This document shows, in pieces, positions 17,280-26,370 of a DNA stretch of 64,000 bases. Positions within the stretch are counted from its first letter, which is position 1, and the number at the start of each line of letters is the position of its first letter. This DNA is from Pseudomonas paralactis. Its GTDB lineage: Bacteria; Pseudomonadota; Gammaproteobacteria; Pseudomonadales; Pseudomonadaceae. The position numbers were made by a program, and so were the translations under genes. The notes beneath the pieces are model-generated. The model was not told where the DNA came from and did no database searches. It worked only from the letters and a program-made list of their open reading frames with translations. The stretch covers positions 1-64,000 of the forward strand of contig NZ_JYLN01000009.1 of NCBI RefSeq assembly GCF_001439735.1, written 5' to 3'.

Positions 17280-18812
17280 ATGCCCCGTAAAACCTGGCGC
17301 GCCGCGCTCGCCGCCTATGCCAGCCCCTCGACGTTAGTGCTGTTGTTGCTCGGCTTTGCCGCCGGCATGCCTTACATGTTGGTGTTCTCGACGCTTTCCG
17401 TGTGGCTGCGCGAGGCCGGTGTGGCCCGCGAGACCATCGGCTATGCAAGTTTGATCGGCCTGGCCTACGCGTTCAAATGGGTCTGGTCGCCGCTGCTCGA
17501 TCAGTGGCGCCTGCCGCTGCTCGGCAAACTGGGGCGTCGTCGTTCCTGGTTGGTGCTGGCTCAGTCGCTGGTGATCCTCGGATTGATCGGCATGGGCTTT
17601 TGCGATCCGCAAAAACACTTGTCGTGGTTGATCGCCATTGCGGTGGTAGTCGCCTTTGCCTCGGCCACACAAGACATCGCCGTCGACGCCTACCGCCTGG
17701 AAATCGCCGATGACAGCCGCCAGGCCGCCCTGGCCGCGAGCTACATGTCCGGCTATCGCATCGCTGCTCTGCTGGCCACAGCGGGCGCGCTGTTCTTTGC
17801 CGAAGGCTTCGGCTCCACCGGTTTCAACTATAAACACTCGGCCTGGACCGGCACCTATGTGCTGTTCGGCGTGTTGATGGTGCCGGCGCTGCTGACCACC
17901 TTGCTCATGCGTGAACCCGATGTGCCCCTGCGCACCCAACTGCAGGCCGGGCGCTACAGCTTCGTGCACCAACTGGTGTCGGTGTTCGTACTGATCGTAC
18001 TGTTGGTGTCGGTACCGGCGATGTTCACCCAGCTATACAACACCGACTTCGCCAGCGTGCTGTTCCAGGGCGTAAGCCTGTGGGAACTGCTGATGGAAGA
18101 CCGCGCGTTCCTGCGCGCCATCCTCTATATCACCCTCACCGGCCTGTGCCTTTCGGCCATGGGCCGCCGGGGCCTGGCGCCGGTGCTGACGCCCGTCAAC
18201 GACTTTATCCTGCGTTACCGCTGGCAGGCGCTGCTGCTGCTCGGGTTGATTGCCACCTATCGCATGTCCGACACGGTGATGGGCGTGATGGCCAACGTGT
18301 TCTACATCGACCAGGGCTTCACCAAGGACCAGATCGCCGGGGTGAGCAAGATCTTCGGCCTGATCATGACCCTGCTCGGCGCCGGCATGGGCGGCCTGTT
18401 GATCGTGCGGTTCGGGATCCTGCCGATCCTGTTCATCGGCGGCGTGGCCTCGGCCGGCACCAACCTTTTGTTCGTGATGCTTGCCGACATGGGCCCCGAC
18501 CTGCAGATGCTGATTGTCACCATCTCCCTGGACAACTTCAGTTCGGGGATGGCCACCTCAGCCTTCGTGGCGTACCTGTCGAGCCTGACCAACCTCAAGT
18601 TCTCCGCGACCCAATATGCGTTGCTCAGCTCGATCATGCTGTTGCTGCCACGCCTGATCGGCGGGTATTCGGGGGTTATGGTGGAGAAGTTCGGTTATCA
18701 CAACTTCTTTATGATCACTTGCCTGATGGGCGTGCCGACGCTGTTCCTGATTGCGCTGCACTGGTTCCAGGAGAACCGCCGCGCCCGGCTGAATCCGCCG
18801 CAGGAAGACTGA
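17280..18812 (+). CDS. ampG: AmpG-type muropeptide permease
   Basis: A 510-residue MFS transporter, close to the length of E. coli AmpG (491), with about 14 hydrophobic segments. Recognisable AmpG features are the opening STLVLLLLGFAAGMPYML, the GLAYAFKWVWSPLLD loop and the SATQDIAVDAYRLE segment. It imports GlcNAc-anhydroMurNAc peptides from the periplasm for cell-wall recycling, and its products feed amino-sugar metabolism and control of beta-lactamase. It is 43 bp downstream of the Atl gene and separated from proS by a REPIN. Pseudomonas often has two paralogues, so which one this is cannot be told. Confidence 0.9.
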   Translation: MPRKTWRAALAAYASPSTLVLLLLGFAAGMPYMLVFSTLSVWLREAGVARETIGYASLIGLAYAFKWVWSPLLDQWRLPLLGKLGRRRSWLVLAQSLVILGLIGMGFCDPQKHLSWLIAIAVVVAFASATQDIAVDAYRLEIADDSRQAALAASYMSGYRIAALLATAGALFFAEGFGSTGFNYKHSAWTGTYVLFGVLMVPALLTTLLMREPDVPLRTQLQAGRYSFVHQLVSVFVLIVLLVSVPAMFTQLYNTDFASVLFQGVSLWELLMEDRAFLRAILYITLTGLCLSAMGRRGLAPVLTPVNDFILRYRWQALLLLGLIATYRMSDTVMGVMANVFYIDQGFTKDQIAGVSKIFGLIMTLLGAGMGGLLIVRFGILPILFIGGVASAGTNLLFVMLADMGPDLQMLIVTISLDNFSSGMATSAFVAYLSSLTNLKFSATQYALLSSIMLLLPRLIGGYSGVMVEKFGYHNFFMITCLMGVPTLFLIALHWFQENRRARLNPPQED

Positions 18813-18826
18813 TACGACTCGGTCAA

Positions 18827-18898
18827 TGTGGGAGCTGGCTTGCCTGCAATAGTGAGGGTGAACCCAACGCCGCTATCGCAGGCAAGCCAGCGCCCACA
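18827..18898. repeat. REPIN (GGGAGCTGGCTTGCCTGC family)
   Basis: TGTGGGAGCTGGCTTGCCTG faces its inverse, GCAGGCAAGCCAGCGCCCAC, across about 25 bp between ampG and proS. The second unit carries one change (GCGCCC for GCTCCC). Confidence 0.85.
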
Positions 18899-19009
18899 CA
18901 AGCGACGGTTACGACAGATACGCCCCGCCACCTCACGCCTGTACTCCAGCAGCAACCGCCCGTACAATCCCAAGTCATTTCAAGTCCAAGCAACCGACAA
19001 CGGCCTACC

Positions 19010-20725
19010 ATGCGTACCAGTCAATATTTGCTCGCCACACAGAAAGAAACGCCTTCCGACGCGGTTGTGATCAGCCATCAGCTGATGCTGCGCGCCGGTA
19101 TGATCCGCAAACTGGCCTCGGGCCTGTACACCTGGTTGCCCATGGGCTTGAAGGTGATGCGCAAGGTCGAAGCCATCGTTCGCGAAGAAATGAACGCTGC
19201 CGGCTCTCTGGAAGTGTTGATGCCGAGCACCCAGCCGGCTGAGTTGTGGCAGGAATCCGGGCGCTGGGAAGAGTACGGCCCCGAGTTGCTGCGCTTCAAG
19301 GACCGTCATGGCCGCGATTTCTGCGCCGGCCCGACCCATGAAGAAGTCATCACCGACCTGATGCGCAACGAGTTGAGCAGCTATAAACAGTTGCCGCTGA
19401 ACCTGTATCAGATCCAAACCAAATTCCGTGACGAGATCCGCCCGCGCTTCGGTTTGATGCGTGGCCGTGAATTCATCATGAAGGACGCCTATTCGTTCCA
19501 CGCCGACCAGGCTTCCCTGCAAGCGACCTACGATCGCATGCACCAGGCTTACTGCAACGTGTTCACGCGCCTGGGCTTGAAGTTCCGCCCGGTTGAAGCG
19601 GACAACGGCTCGATCGGCGGTGCCGGCTCCCACGAGTTCCACGTACTGGCCGAGTCCGGCGAAGACGATATCGTGTTCAGCAACGGCTCCGACTACGCGG
19701 CGAACATCGAAAAAGCCGAAGCCGTACCGCGTGAAACCTCGCGCCCAGCACCGACCGAAGAGCTGCGCCTGGTCGACACGCCAGACACCAAGACCATCGC
19801 GGCGCTGGTGGAGAAATTCAATCTGCCGATTGAAAAGACCATCAAGACCCTGATCGTGCGCGCTGAAGAAGAAGGCAAGCTGATCGCCCTGGTGATCCGT
19901 GGCGACCACGAGCTCAACGAAATCAAGGCCGCCAACCAGCCTGGCGTAGCCAGCCCGCTGGTCATGGCCACCGATACCGAACTGCGCGACGCCATTGGCG
20001 CCGGTGCAGGCTCCCTCGGCCCGCTGAACCTGCCGCTGCCGATCATCATCGACCGTTCCGTCGAGCTGATGAGCGACTTCGGTATCGGCGCGAACATCGA
20101 CGACAAGCACTACTTCGGCGTGAACTGGGAGCGTGACCTGCCGGTTCCAACCGTGGCCGACCTGCGCAACGTCGTAGCGGGTGACCCAAGTCCGGATGGC
20201 AAAGGCACCCTGGAAATCAAGCGCGGCATCGAAGTCGGGCACATTTTCCAGCTGGGCAACAAGTACAGCAAGGCGATGAAGTGCGAAGTGCTGGGCGAGA
20301 ACGGCAAGCCGATCACCCTGGACATGGGCTGCTACGGCATTGGCGTATCCCGCGTGGTTGCCGCTGCCATCGAGCAGAACAACGACGAGAAAGGCATTAT
20401 CTGGAGTGACGCTTTGGCGCCGTTCCAGGTGGCTCTGGTGCCGTTGCGCTATGAAACCGAGCAAGTACGCGAAGCCACCGACAAGCTGTACGCTGAACTG
20501 ACCGCTGCCGGTTTTGAAGTGCTGCTTGATGACCGGGACAAGAAAACCAGCCCGGGCATCAAGTTCGCCGACATGGAACTGATTGGCATCCCGCACCGGA
20601 TCGTGGTCAGTGACCGCGGCCTGGCTGATGGCAATCTGGAATACAAGAGCCGGACCGAAGCCGAAGCTCAACCGTTGCCGGTGGCTGACGTGCTGTCTTT
20701 CCTTCAGGCGCGTATTCGTCGCTGA
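19010..20725 (+). CDS. proS: Prolyl-tRNA synthetase
   Basis: A 571-residue class II synthetase of the bacterial type. Motif 2 is seen as FRDEIRPRFGLMRGREF, motif 3 as MGCYGIGVSR, and an editing (INS/YbaK-like) insertion of about 180 residues lies between them (about 220-400, DTKTIAALVEKFNLP onward). The C-terminal anticodon-binding domain begins near FQVALVPLRYE. It charges tRNA-Pro in the cytoplasm. The ATG at 19010 gives the family start MRTSQYLLATQKETPSDA. The frame is open far upstream, overlapping ampG, but that part is not coding. Confidence 0.98.
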   Translation: MRTSQYLLATQKETPSDAVVISHQLMLRAGMIRKLASGLYTWLPMGLKVMRKVEAIVREEMNAAGSLEVLMPSTQPAELWQESGRWEEYGPELLRFKDRHGRDFCAGPTHEEVITDLMRNELSSYKQLPLNLYQIQTKFRDEIRPRFGLMRGREFIMKDAYSFHADQASLQATYDRMHQAYCNVFTRLGLKFRPVEADNGSIGGAGSHEFHVLAESGEDDIVFSNGSDYAANIEKAEAVPRETSRPAPTEELRLVDTPDTKTIAALVEKFNLPIEKTIKTLIVRAEEEGKLIALVIRGDHELNEIKAANQPGVASPLVMATDTELRDAIGAGAGSLGPLNLPLPIIIDRSVELMSDFGIGANIDDKHYFGVNWERDLPVPTVADLRNVVAGDPSPDGKGTLEIKRGIEVGHIFQLGNKYSKAMKCEVLGENGKPITLDMGCYGIGVSRVVAAAIEQNNDEKGIIWSDALAPFQVALVPLRYETEQVREATDKLYAELTAAGFEVLLDDRDKKTSPGIKFADMELIGIPHRIVVSDRGLADGNLEYKSRTEAEAQPLPVADVLSFLQARIRR

Positions 20726-20745
20726 AAACCAGATCAAGAGAAGTC

Positions 20746-21699
20746 ATGTTCAAGCGAAACACCAGAGCCCTGGGGGGCGCCGCCTTGTGCGGCGCCCTGC
20801 TGGTCAGCGGCTGCGCCAATCAGATGTCGCAACGCAGTGAGCACGAGGAGCGGGTCGAGCGTAAGTTGCTCGACCACAGCCTGCAGATTGATGTAGGCGA
20901 ACCCAAAGTGCTGGAGCTGCCGCAACGCCGAGTTCGCATTCATGAGCAAAAGACCTTCGAGGTCACCGAATTCGAAGTCACCCGTCGTTACGATCGCTAC
21001 ACGCCCTACCAACCCTGGCGCAAACTCTATGAGATGCCGCTGGGTGCCGTGGCGTTAGTGGCAGGCGTGGGTGCCAACGTGGCGAATATCTTCGCCCTCG
21101 GCAACCTGCCCACGAGCGTGACGCGAGACTGGCTGAGCTACGGCGTGGACGGCATCAACCCGTTCATGAACGTGCAATCCCACGGCCGTGCGCAACAGAA
21201 CCTGGCGGCTATCGATGAAGTCCAGCGTGACAAGCGCCTGGAGTATTCGAGCCTGCCATGGAGCGAGCGCCCGGTACAAGTCACTGCCGGCAAGCAGACC
21301 CATGAGCTGACCACCGACCGCAACGGCGTCCTGCGCCTGAACCTGTTGGACAGCCCATTCGCCGAGCAGGACCTGAACCGCGTCACCACCTTGAAGATCA
21401 GCGTGGAAGATGGCCAGGACGACGTGCATACGGACTCGACCCTGGCGGTCAGCAACTCCCTGCGCGGCAAATTGCTGGAAGCCCATGCCCTGATCTACGA
21501 CGACCTGGAAGATGACGAAGTGAACCAGTGGGTGCACCGCGTCAAGCGCCTGTCGGAGTTGGGCCTGGAAGAAGAAGCCAGCGAACTGGAACAAAGCCTG
21601 ATCGAACTGACGCGCAATGATCCGGAATTGCAGCAGGAGTTTGTGCAAGCGTTGACCAAGGATGCGGGGCGACTCGTCGCAGACCCTGGCGTACGCTGA
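20746..21699 (+). CDS. Lipoprotein of unknown function
   Basis: A 317-residue lipoprotein (lipobox VSGC, Cys23). After a charged segment, residues about 60-95 hold RRYDRYTPYQPWRKLYE, then a hydrophobic stretch MPLGAVALVAGVGANVANIFALG, and the C-terminus is acidic and helical (EDDEVNQWVHRVKRL, EEEASELEQSLIEL). I recall an equivalent uncharacterised gene next to proS in P. aeruginosa. It starts 20 bp after proS, so the two may share a transcript, and ends just before a REP palindrome. No function can be assigned. Confidence 0.75.
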   Translation: MFKRNTRALGGAALCGALLVSGCANQMSQRSEHEERVERKLLDHSLQIDVGEPKVLELPQRRVRIHEQKTFEVTEFEVTRRYDRYTPYQPWRKLYEMPLGAVALVAGVGANVANIFALGNLPTSVTRDWLSYGVDGINPFMNVQSHGRAQQNLAAIDEVQRDKRLEYSSLPWSERPVQVTAGKQTHELTTDRNGVLRLNLLDSPFAEQDLNRVTTLKISVEDGQDDVHTDSTLAVSNSLRGKLLEAHALIYDDLEDDEVNQWVHRVKRLSELGLEEEASELEQSLIELTRNDPELQQEFVQALTKDAGRLVADPGVR

Positions 21700-21722
21700 G
21701 CTCTCAAAGTTTGCACAGGACA

Positions 21723-21752
21723 ATGTGGGAGGGGGCTTGCCCCCTCCCACAT
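21723..21752. repeat. Solo REP palindrome (GGGAGGGGGCTTGCCCCCTCCC)
   Basis: A perfect, compact palindrome with arms ATGTGGGAGGGGG and CCCCCTCCCACAT around CTTGC. It lies between the lipoprotein and dinB, which converge, and may act as a bidirectional hairpin. Confidence 0.85.
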
Positions 21753-21783
21753 TTAGATCCCCTACATTCTTTAATCCCGGTTT

Positions 21784-22842
21784 CTACCAGGAAAATTCGA
21801 GCTGTTCGTTGCCGCCGCTCAGGTCCAGCAACCGCACCCCAATCCCCAGCAACCGCACCGGCTTCCCCCCGCGATTGAACGCCTGGGTCAGCAACTGCTG
21901 ATAACTCTCCAGATCCCGCCCTGCCCCGGCCTGCTCCAGCGTCGTCTGGGTAAAGTCATGAAACTTCACTTTCACGAACGGTTTGCCGGCCCGGTAGCTG
22001 CTGTCGATGCGTGCCATGCGCCCGGCCAGGGTGTCCATCAGCTCAGGCAGTTTGGCCAGGCAGCTTGAGAGATCCGGCAAGTCCACATCGTAGGTGTTTT
22101 CCACGCTGATCGATTGCCGACGGCTGTCGTTTTGCACCACGCGGTCATCAATCCCACGGGCCAGGCTCCAGAGTCGTTCGCCAAAACTGCCGAATTCGCG
22201 CACCAACGCCAGCTTGTTCCACTCGCGCAACTGCAAGCAGTCTTCGATGCCCAGGCGCGCAAGCTTGTCGGCGGTGACCTTGCCAACCCCGTGCAGCTTG
22301 CTGACCCGCAACTGCGAGACAAAGTCTTCGACCTGGTCCGGGGTAATCACAAACAGGCCGTTGGGCTTTTTCCAGTCGCTGGCAATCTTGGCCAAGAACT
22401 TGTTCGGCGCCACGCCGGCCGACACGGTGATATGCAGTTGGTTGGAGACCCGGCGACGGATGTCCTGGGCGATACGTGTGGCACTGCCGTTAAAATGCGG
22501 ACTGTCGGAGACGTCGAGGTAGGCTTCATCCAGCGACAACGGCTCGATCAGGTCGGTGTAGTCGCGAAAGATCGTCTGAATTTCCTTCGACGCTTCCTTA
22601 TAGGCATCCATGCGCGGTTTGACGATGGTCAGGTCGGGACACAGCTTCAGGGCATGGCGCGACGACATCGCAGAACGAACCCCATACGCACGCGCTTCGT
22701 AGTTGCAGGTAGCGATCACCCCCCGCCGGTCCGCCGAGCCGCCCACAGCCAAGGGTTTTTGCGCCAGGCTCGGGTCGTCACGCATCTCGATGGCGGCGTA
22801 GAAGCAATCACAGTCGACGTGGATGATTTTGCGCTGCGTCAT
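21784..22842 (-). CDS. dinB: DNA polymerase IV
   Basis: A 352-residue Y-family polymerase. The catalytic carboxylates are visible in IHVDCDCFYAAIE (Asp8 region) and SLDEAYLDVS (Asp-Glu pair), followed by the helix-hairpin-helix segment KLHGVGKVTADKLARLG. The little-finger domain closes the protein, but a C-terminal beta-clamp motif is not obvious beyond the LLDLSGGNEQLEFSW end. It carries out translesion and error-prone synthesis. No LexA box was found in the part of the upstream region I could read. Confidence 0.97.
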   Translation of the reverse strand: MTQRKIIHVDCDCFYAAIEMRDDPSLAQKPLAVGGSADRRGVIATCNYEARAYGVRSAMSSRHALKLCPDLTIVKPRMDAYKEASKEIQTIFRDYTDLIEPLSLDEAYLDVSDSPHFNGSATRIAQDIRRRVSNQLHITVSAGVAPNKFLAKIASDWKKPNGLFVITPDQVEDFVSQLRVSKLHGVGKVTADKLARLGIEDCLQLREWNKLALVREFGSFGERLWSLARGIDDRVVQNDSRRQSISVENTYDVDLPDLSSCLAKLPELMDTLAGRMARIDSSYRAGKPFVKVKFHDFTQTTLEQAGAGRDLESYQQLLTQAFNRGGKPVRLLGIGVRLLDLSGGNEQLEFSW

Positions 22843-23079
22843 ATAAACGGGGTGTGGACCAACGGGTGGTCAGTATCGCATTCACCCCTGTATATAGCAC
22901 CAGTAGTTTGATTCTTCCTTCCAAGTGGTAGGAAGTTTCTATGATGAATTTATTTTCTCAATCGAATCCAGGCTTCCGATAGAGCTGAAAGCCTCGGCCC
23001 GACTGGCCCCGAGCGCTTCAAGATCATGCCTTGGAGAGCTAACCGATTGAACCACAAGCGCTTTTGTTTGATTTACAGG

Positions 23080-23107
23080 TTGACACACTCGCGTTCCTCT
23101 GTAGAAT
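23080..23107 (+). promoter_or_regulatory. Promoter of the first initiator tRNA gene
   Basis: TTGACA at 23080-23085 and TAGAAT at 23102-23107 with a 16-bp spacer, followed by a GC-rich start region (GCCGAC) typical of stable-RNA promoters. Confidence 0.85.
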
Positions 23108-23120
23108 GCCGACACACAGA

Positions 23121-23197
<77 letters not shown>

Positions 23198-23203
23198 AAC
23201 ATC

Positions 23204-23236
23204 AAAAAAGGCTACTCGAAAGAGTGGCCTTTTTTG
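23204..23236 (+). terminator. Terminator of tRNA-fMet copy 1
   Basis: AAAGGCTACTC and GAGTGGCCTTT form a stem around GAAA, followed by a T-run. Confidence 0.88.
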
Positions 23237-23331
23237 TGCGCGCCTGTTTTCTCCCGTTGCGCCTGAAAACACCGCCAACACCTTGATTTCAGAATAATTC
23301 GCGCTTATTTGTGCCATCGGCTCATTAACGG

Positions 23332-23359
23332 TTGACACCTCGCCATTGCGCTGTAGAAT
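23332..23359 (+). promoter_or_regulatory. Promoter of the second initiator tRNA gene
   Basis: TTGACA at 23332-23337 and TAGAAT at 23354-23359 with the same 16-bp spacing as copy 1, but different spacer sequence; a GC-rich discriminator follows. Confidence 0.85.
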
Positions 23360-23371
23360 GCCGCCCACAGA

Positions 23372-23448
<77 letters not shown>

Positions 23449-23454
23449 AACATC

Positions 23455-23487
23455 AAAAAAGGCTACTCGAAAGAGTGGCCTTTTTTG
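23455..23487 (+). terminator. Terminator of tRNA-fMet copy 2
   Basis: Same stem and T-run as after copy 1 (AAAGGCTACTC/GAGTGGCCTTT). The next 240 bp up to mprF hold no gene that I can support. Confidence 0.88.
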
Positions 23488-23727
23488 TATCTGGCGAAAA
23501 AGTTCTTCTGAAACAATGGCATGGCATCTTTCATGAAACCGTAGTCGGTTTGTAGAGTCCATCTCATTGCACGCTATGCTCAATGCTCAAGCACTGCCCT
23601 CTACGACCAATGGCCGCAGTCGCCGCCCCCGGTGATCCGCGTTAATATTTGTAATTATTTTGTCCATAGGGATTGGTAACTTGGCTGGATACCCCCATCC
23701 TGTCGCGCACAATCCACGAGGTGATTG

Positions 23728-26370
23728 ATGCGCGCCAACTCGTCTGAACCACAAGACACCGTCACAGCAGAACAACCGATCACGCCGACCCGTTTACGTT
23801 GGCTGGATTTGTTGAGCAAGTATCGCCAGCCCATCGGCCTGGCCGTCACGCTGCTGCTGTTTGCAATCGCCCTGATCGCCTGCCGCCATCTGCTGCTGGA
23901 GCTGGACCTCTACGCACTCCACGATTCGATTCTGGAAGTGCCCAAGCCAGCCTTGCTCGGTGCGTTTGCAGCGGCGGTTGCAGGCTTCATTATCCTGCTC
24001 GGTTACGAATTTTCCGGCGCACGCTATGCCGGGGTGAAGTTACCCGCCAGAACCCTGGCCCTGGGTGGCTTCACCGCCTTTGCCATCGGCAACGCCATTG
24101 GCTTGTCGATGCTCTCGGGCGGTTCGGTGCGCTACCGTTTATATGCCCGCCACGGCATCGGCGCATCGGAAGTGGCGCACATGACCGTGTTCGCCAGCCT
24201 CGCTCTGGGCTGCGCCCTGCCGCCGCTGGCCGCATTGGCGACGCTGAGCAATTTGCCGGCGGCTTCGACTTACCTGCATTTACCGCAAAGCCTGCTCGGG
24301 GGTGTTTCCGGCGCAGTATTAGTGCTGTCGGCCATGCTGTGCGTCGGCATCTATCGCCGCCGCCTGCCGGAACAACCCTACCCCGACAACCTGCTGGTCA
24401 AGGCCGGTCGCCGTACCCTGCGCCTGCCGGGCCGACGCCTGACCTTTCTGCAACTGATCATCACCGCCCTCGACGTGGCCGCCGCCGCTGGCGTCCTTTA
24501 TATGCTGTTGCCGGAGGCACCGCCCTTCGGCCCGTTCCTGCTGGTATACCTGCTGGCCCTGGCCGCCGGCGTGCTTAGCCATGTGCCGGGGGGCGTGGGT
24601 GTATTCGAAGCGATCCTGCTGGCGGCCTTCGCCGACAAACTCGGTGCCGCGCCCCTGGCCGCCGCCTTGCTGCTGTACCGGATGATCTACGTGGTGCTGC
24701 CGCTGTTGATCGCCTGTGTGTTCCTGCTGGTCAACGAGGCCCAGCGCCTGTTCCAGACCCAACAGAGCCTGCGGGTAGCGTCGGGGCTGGCAGCGCCGGT
24801 ATTGGCCGTCCTGGTTTTTTTGTCCGGCGTGGTCCTGCTGTTTTCCGGCGCCACGCCAGAGATCGACTCACGCCTGGAAAACATCGGCTTCCTGATTCCC
24901 CACCGCCTGATTGACGCTTCGCACTTTGGTGCCAGCCTGATCGGCGTGTTGTGCTTGCTGCTCGCCCAGGGCCTGCGTCGACGTTTGTCGGCGGCCTGGA
25001 TGCTGACCATGGTGTTGCTGCTGGTGGGCGCCCTGCTCTCGCTGCTCAAGGGTTTCGACTGGGAAGAAGCCAGCCTGATGACCATGACCGCGGTGCTGCT
25101 GGCGATCTTTCGCCGCTCGTTCTACCGCGCCAGCCGCTTGACCGAACTGCCGTTTTCGCCGCTGTACCTGGTGGCCAGTGTCTGCGTGCTCGGCGCTTCG
25201 ATCTGGCTGCTGCTGTTCGCCTATCAGGATGTGCCTTACAGCCATCAACTGTGGTGGCAGTTCACCCTCGACGCCAACGCCCCGCGCGGCTTGCGCTCGT
25301 TGCTGGGTGCCGCGGTGCTGCTGGTGATCGTGTCGCTGACCTGGCTGCTGCGCACGGCGCGCCCGGTCATCCACTTGCCGACCCCGGAAGAACTGGAGCG
25401 CGCCAGCAAGATCCTGATGGCCTCGTCCCAACCCGACGGCGGCCTGGCGCTCACCGGCGACAAGGCCCTGCTGTTTCACCCCAACGATGAAGCCTTCCTG
25501 ATGTACGCTCGTCGCGGGCGCAGCCTGGTGGCCTTGTACGACCCGATCGGCCCGACCCAGCCGCGCGCCGAGATGATCTGGCAGTTCCGTGACCTGTGTG
25601 ACATCCACCACGCCCGCCCAGTGTTCTACCAGGTACGCGCCGAGAACCTGCCGTACTACATGGACATCGGCCTCACCGCGATCAAACTGGGTGAGGAAGC
25701 CCGGGTCGATCTGAAACGCTTTGACCTTGAAGCCAAGGGCAAAGAGATGAAGGATTTGCGCTACACCTGGAACCGTGGCACCCGCGACGGCCTGTCCCTG
25801 GAAATCTTCGAACCCGGCCAGGCGCCGATGGATGAATTAAAAGTCATCTCCGATGCCTGGCTTACAGGTAAGAATGTGCGCGAAAAGGGCTTCTCTCTGG
25901 GCCGTTTCAGCGACGACTACCTCAAGCACTTTCGTATTGCGATCATTCGCTTTGAAGGGCGCCCGGTAGCCTTCGCCAACCTGCTTGAGACTTACAATCA
26001 CGACCTGGCCAGCCTTGACCTGATGCGCGCCCACCCCGACGCGCCCAAGCTGACCATGGAATTCATGATGGTAGGCCTGATTCAACATTATAAGAGCCAC
26101 GGCTACGCCCGCTTCAGCCTCGGCATGGTGCCGTTGTCGGGCTTGCAACCGCGCCGTGGCGCACCGCTGACCCAGCGCCTGGGTTCGATGGTGTTCCGCC
26201 GTGGCGAGCAACTGTATAACTTCCAAGGTTTGCGCCGCTTCAAAGACAAGTTCCAGCCCGACTGGGAACCCCGTTACATGGCCGTGCCCGCAGGACTTGA
26301 TCCGCTGGTGGCACTGGCCGATACCGCCGCCCTGATCGCGGGCGGCTTGACTGGATTGGTGAAACGCTGA
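23728..26370 (+). CDS. mprF: Aminoacyl-phosphatidylglycerol synthase/flippase MprF
   Basis: An 880-residue bifunctional membrane protein. About 14 transmembrane segments fill the first 540 residues (flippase domain), and a C-terminal DUF2156/GNAT-type catalytic domain follows (about 550-860, with FLMYARRGRSLVALYDPIGP and KLTMEFMMVGLIQHYK). It moves an amino acid from tRNA onto phosphatidylglycerol and flips the product, lowering negative surface charge and raising resistance to cationic peptides. The P. aeruginosa homologue PA0920 makes alanyl-PG. The start is the ATG at 23728 with GAGGTG upstream. Its TGA overlaps the ATG of the hydrolase gene after it. Confidence 0.95.
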   Translation: MRANSSEPQDTVTAEQPITPTRLRWLDLLSKYRQPIGLAVTLLLFAIALIACRHLLLELDLYALHDSILEVPKPALLGAFAAAVAGFIILLGYEFSGARYAGVKLPARTLALGGFTAFAIGNAIGLSMLSGGSVRYRLYARHGIGASEVAHMTVFASLALGCALPPLAALATLSNLPAASTYLHLPQSLLGGVSGAVLVLSAMLCVGIYRRRLPEQPYPDNLLVKAGRRTLRLPGRRLTFLQLIITALDVAAAAGVLYMLLPEAPPFGPFLLVYLLALAAGVLSHVPGGVGVFEAILLAAFADKLGAAPLAAALLLYRMIYVVLPLLIACVFLLVNEAQRLFQTQQSLRVASGLAAPVLAVLVFLSGVVLLFSGATPEIDSRLENIGFLIPHRLIDASHFGASLIGVLCLLLAQGLRRRLSAAWMLTMVLLLVGALLSLLKGFDWEEASLMTMTAVLLAIFRRSFYRASRLTELPFSPLYLVASVCVLGASIWLLLFAYQDVPYSHQLWWQFTLDANAPRGLRSLLGAAVLLVIVSLTWLLRTARPVIHLPTPEELERASKILMASSQPDGGLALTGDKALLFHPNDEAFLMYARRGRSLVALYDPIGPTQPRAEMIWQFRDLCDIHHARPVFYQVRAENLPYYMDIGLTAIKLGEEARVDLKRFDLEAKGKEMKDLRYTWNRGTRDGLSLEIFEPGQAPMDELKVISDAWLTGKNVREKGFSLGRFSDDYLKHFRIAIIRFEGRPVAFANLLETYNHDLASLDLMRAHPDAPKLTMEFMMVGLIQHYKSHGYARFSLGMVPLSGLQPRRGAPLTQRLGSMVFRRGEQLYNFQGLRRFKDKFQPDWEPRYMAVPAGLDPLVALADTAALIAGGLTGLVKR

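Noticed and set aside
18980..20737. 585-codon open frame antisense to proS
   Set aside because: It mirrors proS, has no ribosome binding site, and reads as a typical GC-rich shadow with many His, Gln and Val.
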